Shown: positions 1 to 9,285, numbered from the stretch's first letter. The stretch: 64,000 bases of DNA from Bacillus sp. FJAT-29937 (GCF_001509555.1 NZ_LMAS01000008.1:62001-126000), one strand, 5' to 3'. Notes: generated from the letters alone by a model not told the origin. Program-made: numbers and translations.

Positions 1-3000
1 AGTCTAAAAAACGCTTTTGCTGTTTTCATCATTTCGTTCTTATTAATTCTAGGTGGGCTATTTTCTTTTTCAAAGCTAAAGGTTGATTTATTGCCAAACA
101 TTGAATTTCCCCAACTTACCATTCAGATTTTATACCCTGGTGCATCTCAGCAGGATATTGATGAGCAAGTGACCAGTAAACTTGAATCAAAGTTAAAAGG
201 CATTGAAGGAATTAAAAAAATGCAGAGCGCCACATATGAAAGCATTTCAACAATAAATCTTGATTTTCCTTTTGATGTGAAACTAGATGAAGTGGAGGGT
301 ACCGTAAAGGATTTAATTAGTAGTACAGACATGCCAGAATCTGTTCAGATAGAAGTAAATCGATTTTCATTTGGCGCCTTTCCTATTTTTAACATATCAC
401 TTTTTTCAAAAGGAACTGTAGATTTACAGGAGCTCTTAAATAATGATGTAGTACCTGAGCTAAATAAGATTCAAGGCATAAACAGTATTTCTATCGGGGG
501 ATTAACTGAGGATACTTTACAAATTACTATAAATAAAGAGAAGGCCAGACAGTTTGGCTTAACCTTAAATCAAATAAAAGAACAAATACTGCAAAAGCAG
601 CTTTCCTTTCCAGCAGGAAATGTAAATGATAATGAAATAATTATCCCGATCCGAGTACAAGAAAAAATCAAAATGATTGAGGAACTTAAAAATATTAAAC
701 TTCAATCACAATTTGCTCCAAATACAAATGGAATTAATTTATCTGAAATAGCAGCAATAGAGGAAATTACTGCTAAGTCTGAAATTACGAGGTATAACCT
801 GAAAGATTCTCTTTCAATGGCGGTTACAAAGAAACAGGATGCGAATACCGTTGAGGTTGCAGGAAATGTGCTAAAGGTTTTAAATACTTATAAAGATCAA
901 TTAGATTATGCTATTGGTTTTGATTCAGCAGAAGGAATTGAAGCATCTGTAAATACTTTAATTAAGGAAGGTTTACTTGGAGCACTGTTTGCTTCCATTT
1001 CAGTATTAATATTCTTAAGAAACATACGGGCAACTGTTATCGCAATTATCTCCATCCCGCTTTCCTTAATCGTTTCATCCATATTTTTATACCAATTGGA
1101 TATTTCACTTAATATTATGACATTAGGTGGAATGGCTGTTGCAGTTGGCCGAGTCGTAGATGACAGTATCGTAGTAATAGAAAACATCTTTAGGAGAATA
1201 CGAAAAGAAAAAGCAGAAATGTCGAATGAATTGATTCAACAATCTACAAAGGAAATCCTTAAGGCCATTTCATCATCAACTATCACAACAGTAGTTGTGT
1301 TTTTACCTTTAGGATTTGTCGGAGGAATTACAGGTGAATTTTTCCTTCCATTTGCCTTAACAATAGTGTTTTCTTTATTAGCGTCCCTTCTTGTTGCCAT
1401 AACGATTGTCCCGATATTGGCTAAATTCTCCTTTAAAAAGGTACCGAAGGAGGAAAAAGAGAATGCACTCCAAAGGCAATATGGAGGGATTATCCAATGG
1501 TCTTTAAACCACAAGCTAACAATTATTACTTTGTCAGTATTATCATTAGTCGGTTCTTTCGCACTAGTTCCTAGTCTTGGCTTTACCTTTATTCCTAATG
1601 AGGAACAAAAGCTTCTCGTTGCTACCGTTCAGCTGCCAGCCTCGACTTCACTAGAACGGACAAATGAAATATCACTTGAAATAGAAAATATGTTTGCAAA
1701 AAAAAGTGAAATAAATGAAGTGACTGCTGGTATTGGCTCCAGAGATTTTCAAACTGGATTAAAACGTCAAAATCAAGCAAATTATTTCATTAGTTTAAAA
1801 GATAATGTAAAGGTTACGGAGATTATTAATGAGTTAGAGAAAGACATGGAAGGAATTGTTCTTACGAAGGAACCTAATGCAAAAATAGGTATTCAAGAGC
1901 AATCAACTGAGGGACCTCCATCTAATAACAATGTCAATATTAACCTTTATTCAACGGATTTAAAGGCATTACAAGAAGCTGCCAGTAATGTTGAAAGCTA
2001 TATGATGAAGCAAAAGGATTTAAAATACGTAACAAATAATTTTTCAGAAAAGCAAAAGCAGCTGCTTATCCAAATTGACTCTGAGAAAGCGTCAAAATTT
2101 GATATATCTGGATTTCAAATTTTAGCGGCTGTAAGTGATCAAACAAAACCTGTTAATGTAGGAAATCTTACTTTAAATGACGAAGAGCGTAACATCCAGT
2201 TATCATATGATAAGAAAACGGATACTTTAGCAGAATTAAAAAAAATAACTATCTTTTCTGCGCAAGGACCTGTCCTTATCACGGAATTGGCAGATATTGT
2301 AGAAATTGATGCATATACTTCTATCCAAAAGCTAGATGGAAAGGTTTTTGCTCAAATTTCTGCTGTTGTTGATTCTAATGATATCCGCTCAGTCTCTACA
2401 AGAGTCATTGATGGAGTAAAAAACGAAGTTGATATTCCAAAGAATGTTACGTTTGAAGGCGGCGGCGGCAGTGATGAAACGATAGATATCTTCATCCAGC
2501 TTGGATTAGCAATGGTCATTGCCATCGGCTTAGTTTATTTAACACTTTTAATTACTTTTGGCAAAGCTAGGATACCATTTATTCTCCTTTCATCACTTAT
2601 TTTCGTACCAATCGGCTCGATGCTAGGATTGTTTATTGCAAAAGAACCAATGTCTGTAAGTGTCATGATAGGTCTATTAATGTTAATTGGAATTGTGACG
2701 ACGAATGCTATAGTACTTGTTGATCGAGTTGGCCAAAACCGTGAGGAAAAGATGATGTCCATTCGAGTAGCTTTAATAGAGGCTGGCAAAACTCGTTTGC
2801 GCCCAATTTTAATGACGGCTTTTGCAACAATAGCTGCTTTAATTCCATTAGCATTAACAACATCTTCTGGCACGTTAATTTCAAAAGGCCTTGCCATTAC
2901 GGTTATTGGTGGTCTCACCTCATCTACATTATTGACACTAATTCTCGTTCCAGTTATTTATGAATTATTTTTCTTAAAACAGGTAAGAAAAGAAAAAATG

Positions 3001-3027
3001 ATATCTTCATCATTACATGCAAAATAA
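1..3027 (+). CDS. RND-family efflux transporter permease (5' end outside window)
   Basis: The reading frame is open from base 1, so the start lies upstream; about 1008 residues are visible, close to the 1020-1065 usual for AcrB/SwrC-type pumps, so only a short N-terminal piece is missing. A first transmembrane helix is followed by the family sequence KVDLLPNIEFPQLTI. The helix-4 motif GRVVDDSIVVIEN (about codons 384-396) carries the two adjacent aspartates used for proton relay in this family, and the second half repeats the layout with GIVTTNAIVLVDRVG. Such pumps export drugs, detergents or lipopeptides using the proton gradient. SwrC (YerP) of Bacillus subtilis is the obvious relative, but I cannot assign a substrate. 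A terminator follows directly. Confidence 0.93.
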   Translation, partial: SLKNAFAVFIISFLLILGGLFSFSKLKVDLLPNIEFPQLTIQILYPGASQQDIDEQVTSKLESKLKGIEGIKKMQSATYESISTINLDFPFDVKLDEVEGTVKDLISSTDMPESVQIEVNRFSFGAFPIFNISLFSKGTVDLQELLNNDVVPELNKIQGINSISIGGLTEDTLQITINKEKARQFGLTLNQIKEQILQKQLSFPAGNVNDNEIIIPIRVQEKIKMIEELKNIKLQSQFAPNTNGINLSEIAAIEEITAKSEITRYNLKDSLSMAVTKKQDANTVEVAGNVLKVLNTYKDQLDYAIGFDSAEGIEASVNTLIKEGLLGALFASISVLIFLRNIRATVIAIISIPLSLIVSSIFLYQLDISLNIMTLGGMAVAVGRVVDDSIVVIENIFRRIRKEKAEMSNELIQQSTKEILKAISSSTITTVVVFLPLGFVGGITGEFFLPFALTIVFSLLASLLVAITIVPILAKFSFKKVPKEEKENALQRQYGGIIQWSLNHKLTIITLSVLSLVGSFALVPSLGFTFIPNEEQKLLVATVQLPASTSLERTNEISLEIENMFAKKSEINEVTAGIGSRDFQTGLKRQNQANYFISLKDNVKVTEIINELEKDMEGIVLTKEPNAKIGIQEQSTEGPPSNNNVNINLYSTDLKALQEAASNVESYMMKQKDLKYVTNNFSEKQKQLLIQIDSEKASKFDISGFQILAAVSDQTKPVNVGNLTLNDEERNIQLSYDKKTDTLAELKKITIFSAQGPVLITELADIVEIDAYTSIQKLDGKVFAQISAVVDSNDIRSVSTRVIDGVKNEVDIPKNVTFEGGGGSDETIDIFIQLGLAMVIAIGLVYLTLLITFGKARIPFILLSSLIFVPIGSMLGLFIAKEPMSVSVMIGLLMLIGIVTTNAIVLVDRVGQNREEKMMSIRVALIEAGKTRLRPILMTAFATIAALIPLALTTSSGTLISKGLAITVIGGLTSSTLLTLILVPVIYELFFLKQVRKEKMISSSLHAK

Positions 3028-3032
3028 TGAAG

Positions 3033-3067
3033 AGCCCCTAGCCAAAAGAGCTGGGGGCTTCTTATTT
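3033..3067 (+). terminator. Rho-independent terminator after the RND pump
   Basis: A 10-bp stem, AGCCCCTAGC pairing with GCTGGGGGCT around a 7-base loop, is followed by a T-rich stretch. It lies just after the pump stop codon. Confidence 0.8.
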
Positions 3068-3324
3068 ATTGGCTGCTTTAGCAAAGTTTGTTGTTTTAGT
3101 GTTGAACACTGAACCGTTCCTTGCGCTCCAATCCACTCTGCGTTTTCAGTATTATTAATAGCAAGAATCTTTTAGAAAACAGCCTAATTAAATAACTTAG
3201 GATCTTATTTATACAGCTTATTAGTATTTTTTTTATCTTCTGCAAAACCAGCTAATAGTTGTCAACATTCTCCAATATAAAATGAAAAATTAGATGATAT
3301 ACTAAAAATGAGGTAAAAATATTT

Positions 3325-3552
3325 TAGATAAACACTGCTACATCAATATGTCAGCGATTAGCACTCAAGCCACGTTGAGTGTGTAGCGTTGATAGAGTTG
3401 AAATAGCTTGGTGGCAATGGTTTTGTGTGTTTTACCCTAAATATTGAAGTGTGTTTTATGTTCCCTCGGACGAATGGTTCGGGGGATTTTTTGACTCCCG
3501 GGGGTTTTACTTTTAAGCAGAATTTAGCAGTATTCCAGTAATGTATATTTTT
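3325..3552 (+). repeat. 228-bp direct repeat, copy 1 (left of the catabolic island)
   Basis: This stretch matches 19243-19470 along its whole length with roughly 85-88% identity by eye and in the same orientation. The best conserved core is TTGAAATAGCTTGGTGGCAA followed by a 60-base block that is nearly unchanged. Each copy carries a terminator-like hairpin (CCCTCGGA...TTCGGGGG then a T run, here 3463-3492). No reading frame runs through it. It could be the end of a mobile element, a non-coding RNA with its own terminator, or scar tissue from an insertion. The family is not recognised. Confidence 0.8.
3463..3492 (+). terminator. Terminator-like hairpin inside repeat copy 1
   Basis: CCCTCGGA pairs with TTCGGGGG over 8 bp with wobble pairs, followed by ATTTTTTG. 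The hairpin is kept in the second repeat copy, which suggests that it matters to the element. Confidence 0.6.
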
Positions 3553-3689
3553 GCGGACTTAGGTATTGGCGTCATATTTGAAAACATTAAAACTGATACG
3601 GGACAAAAGGCGAAATCACGCTGTTTCAAGCGATTTTGATTTTATGTTGGTGTTTGTTTGGTGTTTAAAGATCCTTAACAAAACTGAAA

Positions 3690-3790
3690 TGACCTGAACC
3701 CAAAAAGTTAAACACGCAAATTAGGTAGCCACTTGGGCATGAGTTCTGTAATTAACCGGACCCATGCCTTTTAATTTTCCGTTTCCGAAA
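3690..3790 (-). mobile_element. Remnant of an IS3/IS150-type insertion sequence (transposase C-terminus and end)
   Basis: Read on the minus strand, positions about 3790 to 3721 encode KLKGMGPVNYRTHAQVAT and a stop. This matches the conserved C-terminal tail of IS3-family (IS150 group) OrfB transposases, whose usual form is LKGMSPVxYRTHA. Immediately downstream, 3690-3717 has a plausible terminal inverted repeat of that group (TGACCTGAACCCAAAAAGTT on the plus strand). The rest of the element is absent, so this is a relic and not an active copy. Confidence 0.75.
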
Positions 3791-4168
3791 TATTGACCTA
3801 GATCCAATCCAGATATAGGCAATTCGAATAGGCAGTAGTGAATTGCTATGAAAAATAGTAATAGATATATAACTTTTATTCATTTTACAAATATTCAAAA
3901 TATATGTACAATTAAAATCAATAAAATATTATCTCATAAATAGAATGATTAACATAAAAAGGAGTGAGGAAATGAAGATACGGGAATTGCCTTCCGGATT
4001 TGGTAATACTTAATAAAATAGTTTTCTAGGGAAATTTCAGTGATAAGAGCTATAAACATAAGAAGGCTAGATTCCTTAAAAAACGAATTTAATTTTTGTA
4101 ATCGTTATCAGAAATTATACTCGGAAAAATTATTGAGTACAACATCAATGTAAAATGACAGAAGCAAC

Positions 4169-4202
4169 TGAATACTTCACCGATAAAAAAGAGAAGTATT
4201 CA
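4169..4202. promoter_or_regulatory. Perfect 10-bp dyad upstream of the TRAP operon
   Basis: TGAATACTTC and its exact complement GAAGTATTCA are separated by 14 bases and end 47 bases before the dctQ start. No T run follows, so it is a better candidate for an operator or a 5'-leader hairpin than for a terminator. The binding protein is unknown; the LysR-type regulator of the island is one candidate. Confidence 0.45.
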
Positions 4203-4249
4203 ATTGTGGACAGGTGTAATAGTTTTATAAAGTGCCTAGGAGGGGTCAC

Positions 4250-4732
4250 TTGAAATTAATTCAATTTATTAATCAAACAATAAGAATTGTTTGTATTACA
4301 TTAATAATTATTATTATTTTTACAACCTTTTTTCAGGTTATTGTTCGTTATTTATTTAGTTCTTCCTACACATGGGTGGAAGAAACAGCTATATGGTCAA
4401 TGGTATGGATTATCTTTTTAGGGTCAGTTTTGGGAATTGTAGAAGATGCTCACCCTAAGGTTGATTTTTTTACAAACCTTTTACCTAGTAAAGCCAAAGG
4501 TATTGTTGAAAGTTTCAGTAATCTTGTTTGCGCAATAGTTGCTGCTTTATTAGGCTATTATTCGATTGATTTAGTTCAATCAAATTTCCACAAAATATCT
4601 GTCGGTTTACAAATACCTATATCAATACTCTACCTTTCGCTTCTAATAGGTAGTGTGCTTATGGCTTTGTTCTTTTTAGTGAAAGCTTATGAAAGTATAA
4701 GGGGAGCTTTTGGAAAGGGGGTTGAAAATTGA
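4250..4732 (+). CDS. dctQ: TRAP transporter small permease subunit (DctQ family)
   Basis: The 160-residue protein is almost entirely hydrophobic with four predicted membrane helices, the usual size and shape of DctQ. I chose the TTG at 4250 because AGGAGGGG sits six bases upstream; an in-frame GTG at 4232 would place that site inside the gene. It is the small membrane partner of the DctM channel in a tripartite ATP-independent periplasmic (TRAP) transporter, which imports organic acids with sodium. Its stop overlaps the dctM start (TTGA), implying translational coupling. The presence of dctM and dctP nearby makes the assignment secure, but the substrate is not evident. Confidence 0.88.
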   Translation: MKLIQFINQTIRIVCITLIIIIIFTTFFQVIVRYLFSSSYTWVEETAIWSMVWIIFLGSVLGIVEDAHPKVDFFTNLLPSKAKGIVESFSNLVCAIVAALLGYYSIDLVQSNFHKISVGLQIPISILYLSLLIGSVLMALFFLVKAYESIRGAFGKGVEN

Positions 4733-6003
4733 TCACCGCCTTGTTCATCACACTTTTTGCAGCTATGATTCTTGGTATCCCAATTGGATTTTCAATTATA
4801 ATTAGTGTTTTCGTTGCTGTTATGCTTGATGGCTCTATTAATCCATCAATAATAATTCAACGTGTGGTTAATGGAGGAGCAAGCTTTACTACGCTCGCTA
4901 TTCCTTTATTTATAATTGCAGGTAACTTGATGTTTTATGGAAGTACCTCGAAATTAATGAATCTTGCAAATATGTTAATTGGAAGAGTGCCAGGAGGACT
5001 GGCAAATGTGAGTGTAGTAGGCAGTGCTTTCTTTGGTGCGGTATCAGGATCAGGGATAGCTACGACTGTTGCAGTAGGTTCAATAGTTGGTCCAGAAATG
5101 ACAAAAAAAGGATATAAAAAAGGATATACTGCTTCCTTATTAGCGGGAGCTGGAACTTTGGGTGTCATGATTCCGCCTAGTATTGCAGCAATTATCTACG
5201 CAACGGTAGCTAACACATCTGTTGGCCAACAATTGTATGCAGGTACTGGACCTGGTTTGCTTACAATGGTTTTGTTAATAGTGCTTAACACCATCCTAGC
5301 ATTACGATGGGGAATAGGTACAGAAAAGTATTCCTATACGATGAAAGAACGCATGAAAATTTGTTTGGATGCAGTCCCGCCACTATTAATGCCGATAATT
5401 ATTTTGGGGGGCATCTTCAGTGGCATTATCACTCCTACAGAATCAGCTGTTGTTGCAACATTATACGCACTTATCCTCTCAGTGTTCGTTTACAAGGAAT
5501 TAAATTTTAAAAAATTAATGGATGTTTTTGTTGAAAGTACGATTACTATTTCGATGATTTTACTTATCATTGCTGCAGCAACCCCATTCTCTTGGTTTTT
5601 GACTATTAAAAACGTACCCCAAATGGTGGTAAGTGCTTTAGGTTTACTGTCTGATAGTAGTTTTCTCCTGATAAGTATAATAATAATTTTGATAGTCATA
5701 TTAGGTATTTTTATGGAGGGTGCAAGTATTATCATTTTAATGACACCTTTACTTCTCCCGCTTGCCATTCAAATCGGATATGATCCAGTACATTTTGGTA
5801 CAATCATGCTATCTGCAACAAATATTGGTGTTATAACACCACCAATGGCAGTAGGTTTGTTTGTCGCATGTAAAATTATCAATATAAATTTAGAAGATGT
5901 TTTTCCAGAAGTTTTCTATGTGATAGGGGTCATGATTATAGCAACATTTATTATAGCCATGTGGCCGAGCTTGTCGCTATGGCTTCCAAAACTATTGATG
6001 TAA
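4729..6003 (+). CDS. dctM: TRAP transporter large permease subunit (DctM family)
   Basis: This 424-residue protein has about a dozen hydrophobic helices spread along its length and the family sequences GGASFTTLAIPLFIIAGNLM near residue 50 and GVMIPPSIAAIIYA near residue 145. DctM forms the transport channel of TRAP importers. The TTG start overlaps the dctQ stop and is preceded by a G-rich site (AAAGGGGG). The next gene, an aldolase, begins 40 bases later and the binding protein follows it, so transporter and enzyme probably form one transcript. The length is normal for the family. Confidence 0.93.
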   Translation: MITALFITLFAAMILGIPIGFSIIISVFVAVMLDGSINPSIIIQRVVNGGASFTTLAIPLFIIAGNLMFYGSTSKLMNLANMLIGRVPGGLANVSVVGSAFFGAVSGSGIATTVAVGSIVGPEMTKKGYKKGYTASLLAGAGTLGVMIPPSIAAIIYATVANTSVGQQLYAGTGPGLLTMVLLIVLNTILALRWGIGTEKYSYTMKERMKICLDAVPPLLMPIIILGGIFSGIITPTESAVVATLYALILSVFVYKELNFKKLMDVFVESTITISMILLIIAAATPFSWFLTIKNVPQMVVSALGLLSDSSFLLISIIIILIVILGIFMEGASIIILMTPLLLPLAIQIGYDPVHFGTIMLSATNIGVITPPMAVGLFVACKIININLEDVFPEVFYVIGVMIIATFIIAMWPSLSLWLPKLLM

Positions 6004-6043
6004 CGAAAAATTATAAAAATATATTGAAAAGGAGATTTTCAAA

Positions 6044-6874
6044 ATGGGATATAAAAAACAGATAAATAAAATTACGAAGTCAATCAAGGAGGGAGTAGCA
6101 CCGGTAGGAATCTTTGTATTTACGAGAGATGTTTCTGTTATAGAGGTAATCGGTGATTCTGGATTTGATTTTATTATTATTGATGCTGAACACACTAGGC
6201 TAAATGGTGAAACGTTAGAGCATCAAATCATGGCAGCGCAATTGCACGATGTTACACCTATCGTCCGTGTCCCTGATAATATCCCTTATATGATTCGACA
6301 TGCTATGGAGGCTGGTGCACTAGGTGTAGCTGTCCCACATATTACGAGCCGTGAAGATTGTAGACGCGCTCAAGAAGCATTACGGTTTGCTCCTTATGGT
6401 AAAGCTGGTATGTGCCCTACTATCCGGGCAACATCGTACAATGTAAATTATTGGGATGAACACGTCGAAACTGTGAATGAAATATCACTTATTGCCATGA
6501 TAGAGGATCCTATCGCCATGAATGATTTGGATGGCATCCTAGATGAATTAAAACCGGGAAGGGACTTGGTCTTGTTTGGGAAAGCTGATTTTAGTCAGGG
6601 TCTTGCAAAAAAGGAACAAGGAATGCTTGTAGATTTAAACAATCCTGAAACTACAGTGGCATTTAAGAAAGTGGTTGAAGAGTGCATTAAACGTAAAATT
6701 TCCGTCATGGCTTCCCCATACCCAGGATTAGGTTCCGAGGATATTAGGAATATAGTAACTGACGGTGGGCAAGCCATTATTCTAGACACGGACTTAATGT
6801 TATTGCATAATTCCTTCAGGAAAATTCTTGGAAGAGCGAAGGGAATTAACCTAAATAGTAAATCATTAGTCTAA
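6044..6874 (+). CDS. HpcH/HpaI-family class II aldolase
   Basis: The 276-residue protein has the landmarks of metal-dependent aldolases that split 4-hydroxy-2-oxo acids into pyruvate and an aldehyde. These are the catalytic histidine in DAEH (H50), the pyruvate-binding arginine in VRVP (R75), and the metal ligands E154 (MIED) and D182 (GKADFS, usually GPADLS). It lies between the TRAP permease and the TRAP binding protein with a good ribosome binding site (AAGGAGATT). That placement suggests it acts on the imported compound or a product of it. The exact substrate cannot be read from sequence; related enzymes act on hydroxy-keto diacids or citramalyl-type substrates. Confidence 0.86.
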   Translation: MGYKKQINKITKSIKEGVAPVGIFVFTRDVSVIEVIGDSGFDFIIIDAEHTRLNGETLEHQIMAAQLHDVTPIVRVPDNIPYMIRHAMEAGALGVAVPHITSREDCRRAQEALRFAPYGKAGMCPTIRATSYNVNYWDEHVETVNEISLIAMIEDPIAMNDLDGILDELKPGRDLVLFGKADFSQGLAKKEQGMLVDLNNPETTVAFKKVVEECIKRKISVMASPYPGLGSEDIRNIVTDGGQAIILDTDLMLLHNSFRKILGRAKGINLNSKSLV

Positions 6875-6903
6875 GAAGAAATAAACTTAAGAGGAGGGGA
6901 AAA

Positions 6904-7932
6904 ATGAAAAAATTAGTTTGTGTATTTTTAACACTAATTATTGCAGTGGGTTTGAGCGCATGCAGTTCCGGCGAAACTAGTTCTAGTAATAATGAAACTG
7001 GTGGTTCAGATCAAGGAAATTCAAAAGTAATAAAACTAGGACATATGTTTAGTGCAGGGGATCCTCTTTATAACGGTGCTGAATATTTCAAAGAAACTTT
7101 AGAAAAATTAAGTGATGGCAGTATTACTGTTGATATTTATCCTAATGCAAGTCTTGGTAGTGTAGATGATATGATTGAGCAGGTACAAATGGACAGTTTG
7201 GATGCTGTTCTCGGTGGTTTTGCTCCTTTTCATGGCGAATATCCTGCAGCAATGATTGATGAAGTACCATTTCTTTTTACTGGCCACGAACATTACTTTG
7301 CTGCTATGGACGGTGAGTTAGGTGAAGCTTTACAATCGGAAGTATTCGGTAAGGCAGGAATGACTAATCTTGGAACTTGGAGTAGTGGTTTTAGACATTT
7401 CACTAATAATAAAGGTCCAATTGTTGTACCTGAAGATATTAAAGGGATAAAAATTAGAAGTGCAAACTCTCCGATTAGGTTAGAAATGTTTAAAATTTTG
7501 GGTTCTAACGCGATTTCCATGCCATTCCCAGAAGTCTTTTCAGGATTACAGCAGGGAACAATAGATGGTCAGGAAAATCCCCTTAGCTTGATTGTTTCTA
7601 GTAGTTTTAATGAGGTGCAGGATTATTTATCTTTGTCCGGTCATATTTACAATGGAATCCCAGTGCTTTTTAGTACCAAGTTATTAGAAAGCTATTCAGA
7701 TGAAGAGCAGCAGTGGATTAGGGAAGCAATGAAAGAAGCTACAACATATCAGCGTGATTTAGCTAAGGAATTTGAAAATGAGGCCTTAAAGACCTTAGAG
7801 GCTGATATGGAGGTTAATAAAATTGACTACGATGCTTTCTTTGACGCCGTTCAGCCTGTATACGATTACTACAGAGAAAAAGCCGGTGATAATGGTTGGA
7901 TTGAAATGGCTTTAAAGGCTAAACCGAATTAA
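6904..7932 (+). CDS. dctP: TRAP transporter substrate-binding lipoprotein (DctP family)
   Basis: The 342-residue protein begins with a lipoprotein signal peptide ending at the lipobox LSAC (C20), followed by a Ser/Asn-rich linker. It then shows the DctP start IKLGHMFSAGDPLYNGAEYF. The central sequence IKIRSANSPIRLEMFKILG contains the conserved arginine region that holds the substrate carboxylate in this family. It would sit on the outer face of the membrane and deliver substrate to DctQM. AGGAGGGG precedes the ATG. Splitting the transporter genes around an aldolase is a little unusual. Confidence 0.93.
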   Translation: MKKLVCVFLTLIIAVGLSACSSGETSSSNNETGGSDQGNSKVIKLGHMFSAGDPLYNGAEYFKETLEKLSDGSITVDIYPNASLGSVDDMIEQVQMDSLDAVLGGFAPFHGEYPAAMIDEVPFLFTGHEHYFAAMDGELGEALQSEVFGKAGMTNLGTWSSGFRHFTNNKGPIVVPEDIKGIKIRSANSPIRLEMFKILGSNAISMPFPEVFSGLQQGTIDGQENPLSLIVSSSFNEVQDYLSLSGHIYNGIPVLFSTKLLESYSDEEQQWIREAMKEATTYQRDLAKEFENEALKTLEADMEVNKIDYDAFFDAVQPVYDYYREKAGDNGWIEMALKAKPN

Positions 7933-8010
7933 ATAATAAACTGCTGATAGAAGAGCCTGTTTCAAATTATTTAAATTTTCTGATAAATTTAATAGGTGTG
8001 TACCTGCTTT

Positions 8011-8036
8011 GAGAGGCTATTTATTGCCTCTCTTTA
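8011..8036 (+). terminator. Rho-independent terminator after dctP
   Basis: GAGAGGC pairs perfectly with GCCTCTC around an 8-base loop and is followed by TTTAT. It probably ends the dctQM-aldolase-dctP transcript, partly or fully, before the dehydrogenase gene. Confidence 0.7.
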
Positions 8037-8129
8037 TAAGATTTGTAGCCAATTGAATTTAAATACGGTCTTCTTTGGAGCTGTCATACGCCTTTTTAAA
8101 TATAACTTGGGAAGGGAGATTTATATAAT

Positions 8130-9080
8130 ATGAAAGTTGTATCATCGGCAAATATAAATCAAACCATTCAACAGCAATTTAAGGAAAAATATCCAGATAT
8201 TCAATTTGTCTTTTGTGAGAATATGAAAAAGGCGGAATCAGAAGTTGAAGAAGCAGATATTCTTATTACGTTTGGAAATGATTTGAGTGAAGGCCATGTT
8301 CAATTAGCTAAGCAGTTGAAGTGGGTTCATTTACTTGCGGTTGGGTTTGAAAACTTGCCTATTAAGGTAATTAAGGAGAGGGATATTCTAGTCACAAATT
8401 CACATAGTATTCACGCAATCCCAATGTCGGAATACACAATTTCCATGTTATTGAACGTAATGCGAAATGAAAAACTGTTGCTTAAAAATGAAAGAGAAAA
8501 GATCTGGGGGCAATGGATTAAAATTGAAGAAATTACCGGCAAGACGATTGCGATTTTGGGAACAGGTTCAATTGGTCAGGAAATTGCAAGGGTTGCGAAA
8601 GCATTTCGCATGACAACACTTGGATACAATCGAAGTGGGAACAGCGTAACAGAATTTGACGAGATTTTTACTTATAATAGATTACCAGAGATGCTATTAA
8701 AAGCTGATTTTGTTGTCTCTGTGCTGCCTGCAACCAATAAGACAAAAAACTTTATAGATAAAAGTTTATTTAAGGCAATGAAAAGTGAAGCAGTATTTAT
8801 GAATATTGGACGGGGTTCCACAGTTTGTGAAGAGGACTTAATTAACGCTTTAAATGAAGGAGAAATTTCACATGCAATCCTTGATGTTTTTCAAATTGAG
8901 CCTCTTCGCCGGGAACACCCGTTTTGGGAGATGGATAATGTAACTGTTACCCCCCATTTATCAAGTCTCTCTACGAATTATCAGAAGAGAGCATTTGAAA
9001 TTTTTGAAAAAAATTTAATCCAATTTCTATCTGAAACAGGAACATACATGAACAAAGTCAATATGGAACGAGGATATTAA
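8130..9080 (+). CDS. D-2-hydroxyacid dehydrogenase, NAD(P)-dependent
   Basis: The 316-residue protein fits the D-isomer-specific 2-hydroxyacid dehydrogenase family. It has the nucleotide-binding loop GTGSIG (residues 144-149) and the catalytic trio Arg in NIGRGS (R228), Glu in IEPL (E257) and His in TPHLSS (H276). Such enzymes interconvert 2-oxo acids and D-2-hydroxy acids. It ends the forward half of the island and converges with the LysR gene. A reduced or oxidised hydroxy acid fits both the upstream aldolase and the FAD-linked D-hydroxyacid oxidase encoded further on. The ribosome binding site GAAGGGAG is slightly distant from the ATG. Confidence 0.9.
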   Translation: MKVVSSANINQTIQQQFKEKYPDIQFVFCENMKKAESEVEEADILITFGNDLSEGHVQLAKQLKWVHLLAVGFENLPIKVIKERDILVTNSHSIHAIPMSEYTISMLLNVMRNEKLLLKNEREKIWGQWIKIEEITGKTIAILGTGSIGQEIARVAKAFRMTTLGYNRSGNSVTEFDEIFTYNRLPEMLLKADFVVSVLPATNKTKNFIDKSLFKAMKSEAVFMNIGRGSTVCEEDLINALNEGEISHAILDVFQIEPLRREHPFWEMDNVTVTPHLSSLSTNYQKRAFEIFEKNLIQFLSETGTYMNKVNMERGY

Positions 9081-9285
9081 TCTATCAAAATTTTATAGGT
9101 CATTTTTTCATTTCTCATGCTATGTTTTCTCTTGAATGAAACATGCAACATGGTCATGAAGGAAGACCTCTTTTATATGGGCATTGTTGCTTAATATAAT
9201 GATTGATAATTACTCTATTTCGTTGTAAATCAAGATCATCAATTAGGATTGGAAAAGGATAATTACTATCAAAATTAGTGCTATA

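Larger units (their letters stand above)
3063..4249. other. Gene-free junction between the RND pump and the TRAP operon
   Basis: This 1.2-kb stretch holds repeat copy 1, the IS3-type relic and AT-rich sequence, but no intact gene. One short frame at 3972-4013 has a strong ribosome binding site (AAGGAGTGAGGA) and encodes only MKIRELPSGFGNT, so it is either a short leader or the start of a lost gene. The mixture of relics suggests an insertion boundary. Confidence 0.6.

Noticed and set aside
2535..2918. Long minus-strand open frame inside the RND pump gene
   Set aside because: It is a shadow of the pump coding sequence with no ribosome binding site and no family resemblance. The same applies to the other long antisense frames within pst, dctM and cstA.
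3370..3420. Resemblance of TAGAGTTGAAATAGC in the 228-bp repeat to a tracrRNA repeat:anti-repeat
   Set aside because: The similarity is a few bases only; there is no Cas gene, no CRISPR array and no matching repeat in the window.
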